A DNA stretch of 33,490 nucleotides, taken from Elusimicrobiota bacterium (lineage in GTDB: Bacteria > Elusimicrobiota > Elusimicrobia > UBA1565 > UBA9628). Under the pieces are notes generated by a model, which saw only the letters and a program-made list of their open reading frames with translations, had not been told where the DNA came from and did not search any database. The stretch lies in the NCBI GenBank assembly GCA_028869495.1, contig JAGWRY010000432.1, forward strand, positions 1 through 33,490, in the 5' to 3' direction. Shown piece after piece: positions 27,145 through 33,490 of the stretch (position 1 is the first letter of the stretch; each line of letters opens with the position of its first letter). The position numbers were made by a program, and so were the translations under genes.

Positions 27145-30021
27145 CTATTTTCGGCGCGGAGCCGGCGGCGGGGCCGCCTCGAGCGCGGCCTGCATCGCGT
27201 CGAGCTCGCGGCCGGCCTGCTCCAGCTCGCCGGCGGCGGTGTAGCGGCGGTAGGCCGCGAAGTGCGCGCGCAGGGCGCGCAGGACCGCGGTCTCGCCCTT
27301 CGGCGCGGGCGGCAGGGGCGCCGTCGCGGACTCGGCCGGGAGCGGCGCCGCCGCGAGCGTCTCGGACGGCGACGCGGGCGGCCGGGCCAGCTCGCGGATC
27401 GCGGTGGGCAGGTCGTCGGCGTAGACGATGTGGTTGCCGACGACGAGGATCACCTTCTTGAGCTCCGGCATGCGCGCCTGCGTGGACTGGATGTAGATCG
27501 GCTCGACGTACAGGAACGTCCCGTCGACCGGCAGGACCAGGATGTGGCCGCGCAGGACGCGGCTGCCCTGCTGGTTCCACAGGCTGAGGTCCTGGCTGAT
27601 CTGAGGGACCTGGTCGATGCGGCTCTGCACCTGCAGGGGCCCGTAGATCAGCTCCTCCTTGGGCAGCCGGTAGAAGACGATCTCGCCGTAGTGCGGCGGG
27701 TCGCAGCGCGCCGCGATCCAGGCGATCATGTTGTCGCGGTTGTGGCTGGTGAAGGGCAGCATCAGCGCGAACTCCGCCTTCTGATCGCCGGGCAGGGGGA
27801 GCATCGCGTAGTACGGCCGCATGAACTGCGTGCTCTCCTGCGTGACGATCTGCTTGGCGATGTCCCACTGGTCCTCCTTGTTGTAGAAGACCTGCGGGTC
27901 GCGCATGTGGTAGGTGCGGTAGATCTCGGCCTGCGCGTCGAAGATCCCCTCGGGGTAGCGGATGTGGCGCTCGAGGTCCGGCGGCATCGCCGAGCGGGGC
28001 TCGAAGAGGTCCGGGAAGAGCCGCCGGTAGGCCGCCAGCAGGGGGTCCTTCTCGTCGAAGACGTAGAAGCGGACCGTCCCGTTGTAGGCGTCGACGGTCA
28101 CCTTCACCGAGTTGCGGATGTAGTTGACCGACTGGTCGCCGACCTGCAGGGGCTGGGAGTACGGGTGCAGGTCCGTCGACGTGTAGGCGTCGAGCATCCA
28201 GAACATCCGCCCCGAGTCGTCGATGACCAGGTACGGGTCGGAGTCGAGCGTCAAAAACGGCGCCAGGCGCTGGACGCGCTCCTGGATCTGCCGGTGCAGG
28301 AGCAGCTTCGAGTCCTTGGTCAGGTAGCTCGTCAGCAGGATGTTCCAGTCTCCGCGCGCGATCGCCGCCGCGAAGCGCATCCAGGGCCGGCCGATCGGGA
28401 TGCCGGCCGTCCCGTCGTAGGTCGTGTACGCGTTGTCGTCGCCCTTCGGGTAGTCGAACTCCTTCTGGTCGCCGTCGACGAAGACCGGCGCGTCGGTCTC
28501 CGCGCCGAAATAGATCTCCGGGCGCTTGATCTGGAAGGCGGGGACGTCGCTCTGCGGCGGAGCGTCCTTGAGCAGCATCTCGGGCGCGCCCTCGGCCGTC
28601 GCCGAGTTGACCAGCGCGGCGACCGCGCCGTAGCCGTGAGTGTACTGCAGGTTCAGGTTCACCCAGGTCTGCGCGTTCTGCGGCAGGAGCCCGGTCTCGA
28701 GGCCGCGCCCCGAGATCAGCACCTGGCGCATGCGCCCGTCGACCAGGTAGCGGTCCGTGTCCACGTTCGGGAACGCGTAGTACTGGCGCAGGGTCTGGCG
28801 CTGGGTGATGTTGTCGCTGAACGGCGACCAGTCCCACAGGCGCAGGTTCTCGGCGACGCCGGGGTCCTTCGACAGGTCGAGCGTCTCCGCGTCGCGCGGC
28901 ACGTAGGGCTCCTCGTGCGCGTCGGCGGCGAGGTCGTAAGCCTGCAGGGTCGCGTCGATGTGGTGCTTGATGTACGGGCGCTCGAGCGTCAGCTCGTTGG
29001 GCTGGACGTAGAGCGAGCGCACCGCCGCCAGCAGGAGCGGCGGGGCGAGCAGGGCGGCCAGCGCGCCGACGCCGAGGACCAGGCTCAGCCAGCCGGGCAG
29101 GGCCCCGAGCGCCGCGTCGGCCAGCCCCAGGCCCTCGCTGACCAGGAAGCGCCGGCGCGGCGCGGCCGCGATCAAGACCGCCAGCGCGAGCGCGAGGACG
29201 GCCTGCACCCAGTCGAGCGGGATGCCCAGCCGCGCGTCGACGAAGTCGGCGCCGTACAGGAACCGGTGCGTCGAGTAGAGGAGCTCGTAGCGCGCGAGGA
29301 AGCGCCCGGCGGCGAACAGGGCCAGCAGGGCGGCTCCGCCCCAGCGCGCGGCCGACGACAGCGACGTCAGCACCCGGGCCGGCGCCTCGCGCAGGCTCAG
29401 CGGCGTCTCCGGGTCGGCCAGGAGGACGATCGTCGAGGAGCTGACGAGCAGGGTGAACGCGTAGCCGACGAAGGCGAAGATCGTCAGCGCGCCGGCCCAC
29501 CCCAGGACCATCTGGTAGAACGGCAGCTTGTAGAAGTAGAAAGCCAGCCCGCGCCCGAAGATCGGATCCGTGTAGCCGGGGACGCTGCGCGCCGTCCACC
29601 AGAGCGCCGAAGTCCACGGGTCGATCGCGGAGAAGGACAGGAGCGTCCCGACGAGCGCCGCGACCGCCGTGCCCCCGGCCGCGAACAAGAAGGACTGCGC
29701 GACCGGCGTCAGGCTGCGGCGGCGCGCCGCGTGGAAGCTCCCGGCCAGGATCAGGAACGACGCGCCCGCGGCGAGCGACGGCGCGACCCAGCGGATCTCG
29801 ATCAGGCGCCAGAAGGCGGCCTCGTGGCCGAGCTCGCGCCACCAGGCCAGCTCGATCTGGAAGGAGGCGGCCGCGCGCAGGAGCACGACCGAGGCGACGG
29901 CCAGGAACAGGTCCCGGATCACCGTCTCGGCCGGAAGGTCGCCCTTGCGGCGCGCGACGGAGAAGAGGTGGAGGACGGCCAGCAGGAGGGCGACGGCGAG
30001 GAGCAGGGTCAAGGCGTCCAT
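27145..30021 (-). CDS. UPF0182 (COG1615) family large membrane protein
   Basis: A 958-residue protein of a widespread but uncharacterised family. Residues 1-330 hold about seven transmembrane helices (LTLLLAVALLLAVLHLFSVA, then SLAAGASFLILAGSF and others). A large extracytoplasmic domain follows with family stretches YIKHHIDATLQAYDL, YTHGYGAVAALVNSATAEG, KRPEIYFGAET and GDDNAYTTYDGTAG. The tail is Pro/Ala-rich with a helix (AAGELEQAGRELDAMQAAL) that resembles the domain at the end of some members. The usual start would be ATG at 30021, but the TAGGAT -10-like element overlaps it; a TTG at 30012, seven bases beyond the element, would suit the leaderless pattern and remove three residues. The function of the family is unknown. 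Confidence 0.9.
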   Translation of the reverse strand: MDALTLLLAVALLLAVLHLFSVARRKGDLPAETVIRDLFLAVASVVLLRAAASFQIELAWWRELGHEAAFWRLIEIRWVAPSLAAGASFLILAGSFHAARRRSLTPVAQSFLFAAGGTAVAALVGTLLSFSAIDPWTSALWWTARSVPGYTDPIFGRGLAFYFYKLPFYQMVLGWAGALTIFAFVGYAFTLLVSSSTIVLLADPETPLSLREAPARVLTSLSSAARWGGAALLALFAAGRFLARYELLYSTHRFLYGADFVDARLGIPLDWVQAVLALALAVLIAAAPRRRFLVSEGLGLADAALGALPGWLSLVLGVGALAALLAPPLLLAAVRSLYVQPNELTLERPYIKHHIDATLQAYDLAADAHEEPYVPRDAETLDLSKDPGVAENLRLWDWSPFSDNITQRQTLRQYYAFPNVDTDRYLVDGRMRQVLISGRGLETGLLPQNAQTWVNLNLQYTHGYGAVAALVNSATAEGAPEMLLKDAPPQSDVPAFQIKRPEIYFGAETDAPVFVDGDQKEFDYPKGDDNAYTTYDGTAGIPIGRPWMRFAAAIARGDWNILLTSYLTKDSKLLLHRQIQERVQRLAPFLTLDSDPYLVIDDSGRMFWMLDAYTSTDLHPYSQPLQVGDQSVNYIRNSVKVTVDAYNGTVRFYVFDEKDPLLAAYRRLFPDLFEPRSAMPPDLERHIRYPEGIFDAQAEIYRTYHMRDPQVFYNKEDQWDIAKQIVTQESTQFMRPYYAMLPLPGDQKAEFALMLPFTSHNRDNMIAWIAARCDPPHYGEIVFYRLPKEELIYGPLQVQSRIDQVPQISQDLSLWNQQGSRVLRGHILVLPVDGTFLYVEPIYIQSTQARMPELKKVILVVGNHIVYADDLPTAIRELARPPASPSETLAAAPLPAESATAPLPPAPKGETAVLRALRAHFAAYRRYTAAGELEQAGRELDAMQAALEAAPPPAPRRK

Positions 30022-30030
30022 CCTACCAAT
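30020..30030 (-). promoter_or_regulatory. Putative -10 element (ATTGGTAGGAT) at the UPF0182 start
   Basis: On the minus strand ATTGGTAGGAT differs by one base from ATTGGTAGAAT upstream of the SSS symporter. TAGGAT occupies 30025-30020 and overlaps the annotated ATG, so the true transcription start and start codon may be a few bases downstream. The -35 region is poor. Confidence 0.4.
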
Positions 30031-30052
30031 GTCGGGGCGCGCGGGGGAAGCC

Positions 30053-30814
30053 TCAGCGCAGGATGTCGAGCAGGAGCTTGCCGAACAGGGCCGCGCAGAC
30101 CAGCGCCGCGGCCGGGCGGATGATGCGCGCCCCGCGGCGCACCCCGAGGCGCGCGCCGGTCCAGTTGCCGGCGACGCTCAAGGCGGCCATCGGCAGGCCG
30201 ACCGCCCAGTCCACGCGGCGCGCCGCGACGAAGGCCGCCAGCGCCGCCAGGTTCGACGCGAGGTTGAGGGCCTTCGCGCGCCCGGTCGCGCCGAGCAGGT
30301 CGAGACCCGCGACGCGCGCCAGGCCCAGCGCGTAGAAGGTGCCCGCGCCCGGCCCGAAGAAGCCGTCATAGGCGCCGACCGGAGCGGCGACGAGGAGTCC
30401 CCGGCGCAGGCGGCGCGCGGAGTTCATCCGGCGGCTCTCGTCGGCGGCGCCGAAATCCCGGCGCGACCACAGAAGCCACGACACGACCGGCAGAGCGAGC
30501 AGGAGCAGCGGACGGATATAACCTGGATCGACGGCCGTCGCCAGGCGCGCGCCGAGCCAGGAGGCCGCGGCGGCCGCGCCCAGCAGAGGCAGGAAGGACT
30601 TCAGCGGGAACTTGAGGGACCGGTGATAGCGCCAGGTCGCCGCCGAGGTCCCGATCGACGAAGCGAGCTTGTTCGTGCCCAGCACCAGCGCCGGAGGCAG
30701 GCCCGCCGCCAGGTAGGCGGGCAGGGTGATCAGCCCGCCGCCGCCGGCCAGCGAATCGACGATCCCGGCCAGGAACACCCCCGAGCCGAGAGCGGCGAGG
30801 GCGGCGGGCCTCAC
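30053..30814 (-). CDS. TauE/SafE-family permease (second copy)
   Basis: A 253-residue membrane protein with about seven hydrophobic segments in the two-repeat TauE/SafE layout. The first repeat has FLAGIVDSLAGGGGLITLPAY and LVLGTNKLASSIGT; the second has VGAYDGFFGPGAGTFYALGL and KALNLASNLAALAAF. These are closer to the classical YfcA-type sequence than the permease at 8152-9390, so the two are not recent duplicates. Proposed substrates in the family include sulfite, sulfoacetate and taurine-derived anions. The GTG start overlaps the symporter TGA as GTGA, forming a two-gene transport operon. Confidence 0.87.
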   Translation of the reverse strand: MRPAALAALGSGVFLAGIVDSLAGGGGLITLPAYLAAGLPPALVLGTNKLASSIGTSAATWRYHRSLKFPLKSFLPLLGAAAAASWLGARLATAVDPGYIRPLLLLALPVVSWLLWSRRDFGAADESRRMNSARRLRRGLLVAAPVGAYDGFFGPGAGTFYALGLARVAGLDLLGATGRAKALNLASNLAALAAFVAARRVDWAVGLPMAALSVAGNWTGARLGVRRGARIIRPAAALVCAALFGKLLLDILR

Positions 30815-32181
30815 GCGGCCGCCGGCGCGCGGCGCGCGAGCAGGCCGCCGGTCCAGATCAGCGCCGAGAGGATCAGCCCCGGGAACGGCGGCTCCAGGCC
30901 CAGCGGGGCGGAGCCCGCGCGCGCGCCCGCGACGACCCAGGCGAGCGAGGCGAGGAATCCCGCCAGCGACGCCGCGACCGCCCAGCGCGCGCCGACGCGC
31001 CAGCGCGGGAGATAGGCGCCCAGCATCGGCAGGAGCAGGCCCGGGATCACCGCCGAGCCGACGTCGTACCACAGGTCCACGACCGACGGGACGAGCCAGG
31101 TCAGCGCGAAGGCGAGAGCCGCCGCCGCGATCAGCGCGGCCTGCACGCGCCGCCGCCGCGCGGCTTCGGGAACGGGCTTGAGCCGGTCGCCGAAGTCGCG
31201 GCCGAGCGTGATCGCCGCCAGCAGCGACTTGGCCTGGAGCGCCGCGAAGATCGAGGCCGAGACCCCGGCGTAGAAGAACCCGCGGGCCAGGACCGGCATC
31301 GCGGCCTCGGCGAGGCGCGGGTAGGCCATCCCGGCGTCGGCGAGGCGCGGCAGGGCCGCGCGCGCGTAGAGCCCGGCCGCCGTCGTCATCGCGTCGAAGA
31401 CGAACCAGAAGGCGATCGAGACCAGGATGCCGCGCCGCGCCGCGGCCGGCGACTCGGCGGCCGCGCAGCGCTGGTGGAAGGAGGGGTCGACGATCGTCCA
31501 GACCGCGATCATCCACCAGGCCGCGATCTTCCACGCGCTCATCCCCCCGGTCCAGGTCAGGTGCCCGGGCGGCAGGCGCGCGGCCAGCGCCGCCGGCCCG
31601 CCGACGAGCCGCCACGCGTAGGGCAGGATCAGCCCGAAGCCGGCGAACATCACGACGATCTGCAGCCTGTTGGCCGAGACGTCCGAGCGCAGGCCCCCGC
31701 GCCAGACCAGGACGACCGCGAGCAGGCCCGCGGCCGCGATCGCCGCCTCGACCCGCGCTCCGGTCAGCGCCGAGCCGAGGGTTCCCGCCATCAGCATGTC
31801 GTCGGCCGGCGCGGTCAGCAGGAAGACGAGCGCCGCGCCGACGAGCGCGGCCGCGCGCCCGTACGCGGACTCCAGGTGGTCGGCGATCGTCATCCCGGGC
31901 GTCGCGCGCACGCGGCCGGCCAGAAAGAGCGCGTAGAAGGCGGCGAACACGTAGTACGGCAGGGCCTGCGTCGTCCAGTTCGACAGCCCGTGCTTCCACG
32001 AGAACTCCCCGACGCCGAGCACGCCGCCGTAGAAGGTCGGCACCAATGTCGCCACGAACTGCGGGACCGTCAGCGCGCGCGAGGCCAGCACGTAGTCCTC
32101 GAGTTCCGCGCGGCGCCGCGCGCGCGCGCCCAGCGCGACGGCGGCCAGCAGGAAGGCGGCGACGAGGAGCGCGTCGAGCAT
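30811..32181 (-). CDS. Sodium:solute symporter (SSS family)
   Basis: A 456-residue inner-membrane protein with about 12-13 helices. Family features are ELEDYVLASRALTVPQFVAT at the first loop, VPTFYGGVLGVGEFSWKHGL in the core bundle, GMTIADHLESAYG and, near the sodium site, GVSASIFAALQAKSLLAA. It should couple Na+ entry to uptake of an organic solute; the substrate is unknown. The ATG at 32181 begins the first helix and lies eight bases after a TAGAAT -10; an in-frame TTG at 32199 inside the promoter is rejected. It is translationally coupled to a TauE/SafE permease. Confidence 0.85.
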   Translation of the reverse strand: MLDALLVAAFLLAAVALGARARRRAELEDYVLASRALTVPQFVATLVPTFYGGVLGVGEFSWKHGLSNWTTQALPYYVFAAFYALFLAGRVRATPGMTIADHLESAYGRAAALVGAALVFLLTAPADDMLMAGTLGSALTGARVEAAIAAAGLLAVVLVWRGGLRSDVSANRLQIVVMFAGFGLILPYAWRLVGGPAALAARLPPGHLTWTGGMSAWKIAAWWMIAVWTIVDPSFHQRCAAAESPAAARRGILVSIAFWFVFDAMTTAAGLYARAALPRLADAGMAYPRLAEAAMPVLARGFFYAGVSASIFAALQAKSLLAAITLGRDFGDRLKPVPEAARRRRVQAALIAAAALAFALTWLVPSVVDLWYDVGSAVIPGLLLPMLGAYLPRWRVGARWAVAASLAGFLASLAWVVAGARAGSAPLGLEPPFPGLILSALIWTGGLLARRAPAAA

Positions 32182-32185
32182 GCGG

Positions 32186-32204
32186 GGGGATTCTACCAAT
32201 CCCC
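32186..32204 (-). promoter_or_regulatory. -10 element embedded in a 7-bp inverted repeat before the symporter gene
   Basis: On the minus strand GGGGATT-GGTAG-AATCCCC is a perfect 7-bp inverted repeat with a five-base spacer, and TAGAAT (32195-32190) lies within it. The ATG at 32181 follows after eight bases. The repeat could be an operator or chance symmetry around a G-rich flank. Confidence 0.45.
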
Positions 32205-32224
32205 GCGCGCCGCGTCCCGGCGGC

Positions 32225-33250
32225 CTAGTGGAAGCTTTTCGCGATGCGCGCCATCAGCTCGCGCGAGACGTCGCCCATCAGCGTGTAGTGGCGCGCGCCG
32301 ACGCTCCACTGCAGGACGTTGCCGGAGAGCGAGACGTCCAGCGGCCCGGGCAGGCGCGTCGTGCCGGGAGCGGCCCGGGCGTTGCGGGGCAGGCGCACCG
32401 GGCGGTCGGTCTGGAACAGCGACAGCGCGGTCAGGCCGTCGGTGTAGCGCGCCTGGCGGACCGGGCTGTGCATGACCGGGAAGACGTCGGCGCTCTCGAA
32501 GACGAAGCCGCCGGGCAGGCGGTCCGGCAGGTGCGTCGCGCCGCCGCCGGCCGCCTTGAGCTGGGCGCGGGTGAGGAACTTCGGGGCCAGGCCGCGGGCC
32601 TTGATCAGGCCGCTCGTCGACGGGTCGATGTCGAACAGCGCGTCGTCGGCGGCCTTGCCGGGCTCGAAGGCGATGAACTCGGCCTGGCTGGCGAAATGAC
32701 GGCGGGGGAGGTAGCGCTTGTTGCGCAGGACGACGCGGGTCTCGCGGTCGAGCCAGAGCGTCTGCCAGGACTTGCCGGCGACGCGCGGCTTCAGCGTCAG
32801 GCGCCAGGTCGGGCGGCCGGCGACGTTGTCGCCGGTGCTGGCCAGGAGCTCGTAGTTGGCGAGCAGGGCCGCGCGCTCCTGGTCGGCGGGCAGGACCTTC
32901 TCGTAGCCGCCGGCCGCGTGGCCGAGGACGGTCTTGCGCGCGCGGACCAGGGTGACGGCCTCCTCGTCGCCGTTGCTGACCAGCACGCGCACGACGTTGC
33001 CGTCCGGGGACAGGAACTCGCTGCGCTCGCGCTTCGGCGGCAGGGAGTAGACGCGCAGCTCCTCGGCGCGCGTGCGCCGCCCGTACCACTGCGTGACCAT
33101 CACGCGCCCCTCGTACGGGATCGTCGGGGCGGTCAGGGCCGCGTCGAGCAGGGCCTGCGGAGCGGGCAGGCGCGCGGCGCGGGCCGGGGCGGCGGCCAGC
33201 GCGGCCGCCGCCAGGCTAATTAGAGCCGCCGGGATCGGAGGCGTCCGCAT
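32225..33250 (-). CDS. RseB/MucB-like periplasmic protein (LolA-like fold)
   Basis: A 341-residue exported protein with a signal peptide (IPAALISLAAAALAAAPARA). The first 200 residues follow the MucB/RseB N-terminal pattern: IPYEGRVMVTQWYG, RVYSLPPKRERSEFLSPDG, a central segment on a stretch of Tyr/Ala/Asn, and DNVAGRPTWRLTLKPR followed by WQTLWLDRETRVVLRNKRY. The C-terminal part has LPGGFVFESADVFPV and YTDGLTALSLFQT, like the RseB second domain. RseB binds the anti-sigma factor RseA and senses lipids or LPS. The preceding gene, overlapping by 35 bases, encodes a protein with one membrane helix and a short exported domain, as RseA would. No Shine-Dalgarno is visible. An outer-membrane lipoprotein-sorting type protein is the alternative. 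Confidence 0.75.
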   Translation of the reverse strand: MRTPPIPAALISLAAAALAAAPARAARLPAPQALLDAALTAPTIPYEGRVMVTQWYGRRTRAEELRVYSLPPKRERSEFLSPDGNVVRVLVSNGDEEAVTLVRARKTVLGHAAGGYEKVLPADQERAALLANYELLASTGDNVAGRPTWRLTLKPRVAGKSWQTLWLDRETRVVLRNKRYLPRRHFASQAEFIAFEPGKAADDALFDIDPSTSGLIKARGLAPKFLTRAQLKAAGGGATHLPDRLPGGFVFESADVFPVMHSPVRQARYTDGLTALSLFQTDRPVRLPRNARAAPGTTRLPGPLDVSLSGNVLQWSVGARHYTLMGDVSRELMARIAKSFH

Positions 33251-33488
33251 ACAGGTCCGTCATCTGGTCCGAATACGTCGACGAGGCCACCAGGTGCTCG
33301 GCGGGGAGCAGGGCCTCGGCGCTGTAGCGGGCGTGGGCGGCGAGAAGGGGCTCGAGCGGCAGATCCGGGAGCGGCGCCGGGCGGCGGACCCAGAGGCCGA
33401 TCGCGAGCGCGGCGGCCGCGACGGCCCCGGCGGGGATCCACAGCGCGCGGCGCGCCAGGACGCGCCAGGCGCCGCCGCCGACCAGGCG
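33216..33488 (-). CDS. C-terminal part of an RseA-like single-pass membrane protein (cut by window edge)
   Basis: The last 90 residues of a gene entering from the right edge, ending at a TAG at 33218-33216. A basic juxtamembrane segment (WRVLARRALW) is followed by one transmembrane helix (IPAGAVAAAALAIGLWV) and about 55 extracytoplasmic residues (LPLEPLLAAHARYSAEALLP, then SSTYSDQM). Anti-sigma factors of the RseA/ChrR-like group have this N-in topology and a short periplasmic tail. The 35-base overlap with the RseB-like gene supports a functional pair. The cytoplasmic sigma-binding domain is outside the window, so the identity is inferred from layout and partner only. Confidence 0.6.
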   Translation of the reverse strand, partial: RLVGGGAWRVLARRALWIPAGAVAAAALAIGLWVRRPAPLPDLPLEPLLAAHARYSAEALLPAEHLVASSTYSDQMTDLYADASDPGGSN

Positions 33489-33490
33489 CC

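Noticed and set aside
25397..29842. Very long minus-strand open frame (1481 codons) and a similar plus-strand frame at 25672-30123
   Set aside because: Both are shadows of UPF0182 and the RuBisCO-like gene; compositions are repetitive Arg/Pro/Ala/Gly and no domain is visible.

Overview
The window is a densely packed, very G+C-rich stretch of bacterial chromosome with 38 protein-coding genes, two of them cut by the window edges. I see no tRNA, rRNA, CRISPR array, insertion sequence or prophage gene, and no gene-free gap longer than about 200 bases. A Gram-negative envelope is implied by the outer-membrane-barrel-like protein, the RseB/LolA-like periplasmic protein, ExoVII and ZapA. The mix of high G+C, a UPF0182 protein, a RuBisCO-like protein and a response regulator with a C-terminal zinc-ribbon-like module would fit a deep-branching, mostly uncultivated phylum. 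Elusimicrobiota is only a guess that sequence alone cannot confirm.

Layout. (1) 2-1354 (+): tail of an unrecognised gene, then an LhgO-like FAD oxidoreductase. (2) 5743-1351 (-): a six-gene chain, tlyA, response regulator, GT4 glycosyltransferase, NeuA-like nucleotidyltransferase, GT2 polyprenyl-phosphate glycosyltransferase and GtrA flippase, every junction being a 4-nt ATGA/GTGA overlap. (3) 5777-8671 (+): divergent folD-like gene, EamA transporter, adenosine deaminase. (4) 12122-8152 (-): RluA-family pseudouridine synthase, RMD1/DUF155-like membrane protein, HAD hydrolase, TauE/SafE permease whose open frame runs antisense into the deaminase gene. (5) 12249-14306 (+): a secreted orphan protein with a near-consensus promoter, then rimO. 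(6) 16436-14303 (-): small membrane protein, xseA, xseB, another small membrane protein. (7) 25033-16467 (-): infC-rpmI-rplT-pheS-pheT, then a coiled-coil gene, zapA, rarA, a beta-carbonic anhydrase and a GT-C-like membrane protein. (8) 25226-25990 (+): a secreted barrel-like protein. (9) 30021-25999 (-): UPF0182 and a RuBisCO-like protein. (10) 32181-30053 (-): SSS symporter and a second TauE/SafE permease. (11) 33488-32225 (-): an RseA-like/RseB-like pair, whose sigma factor would be expected just outside the window.

How genes work together. Block 2 looks like a surface-glycan module: sugar activation, polyprenyl-phosphate loading, flipping. It is co-transcribed with an orphan response regulator. 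Block 7 joins translation initiation, two L-subunit proteins and Phe-tRNA charging to division (ZapA) and replication-fork maintenance (RarA). Block 11 resembles an envelope-stress anti-sigma module.

Two genome-style features recur. Thirteen same-strand junctions are 4-nt stop/start overlaps. Several transcription units have a GGTA-type -10 element only 6-8 nt from the start codon, which predicts leaderless mRNAs. The points most worth follow-up are the RuBisCO-like protein with altered active-site residues, the FolD homologue lacking family motifs, the palindromic shared -10 between tlyA and folD, and the TauE/add antisense overlap.
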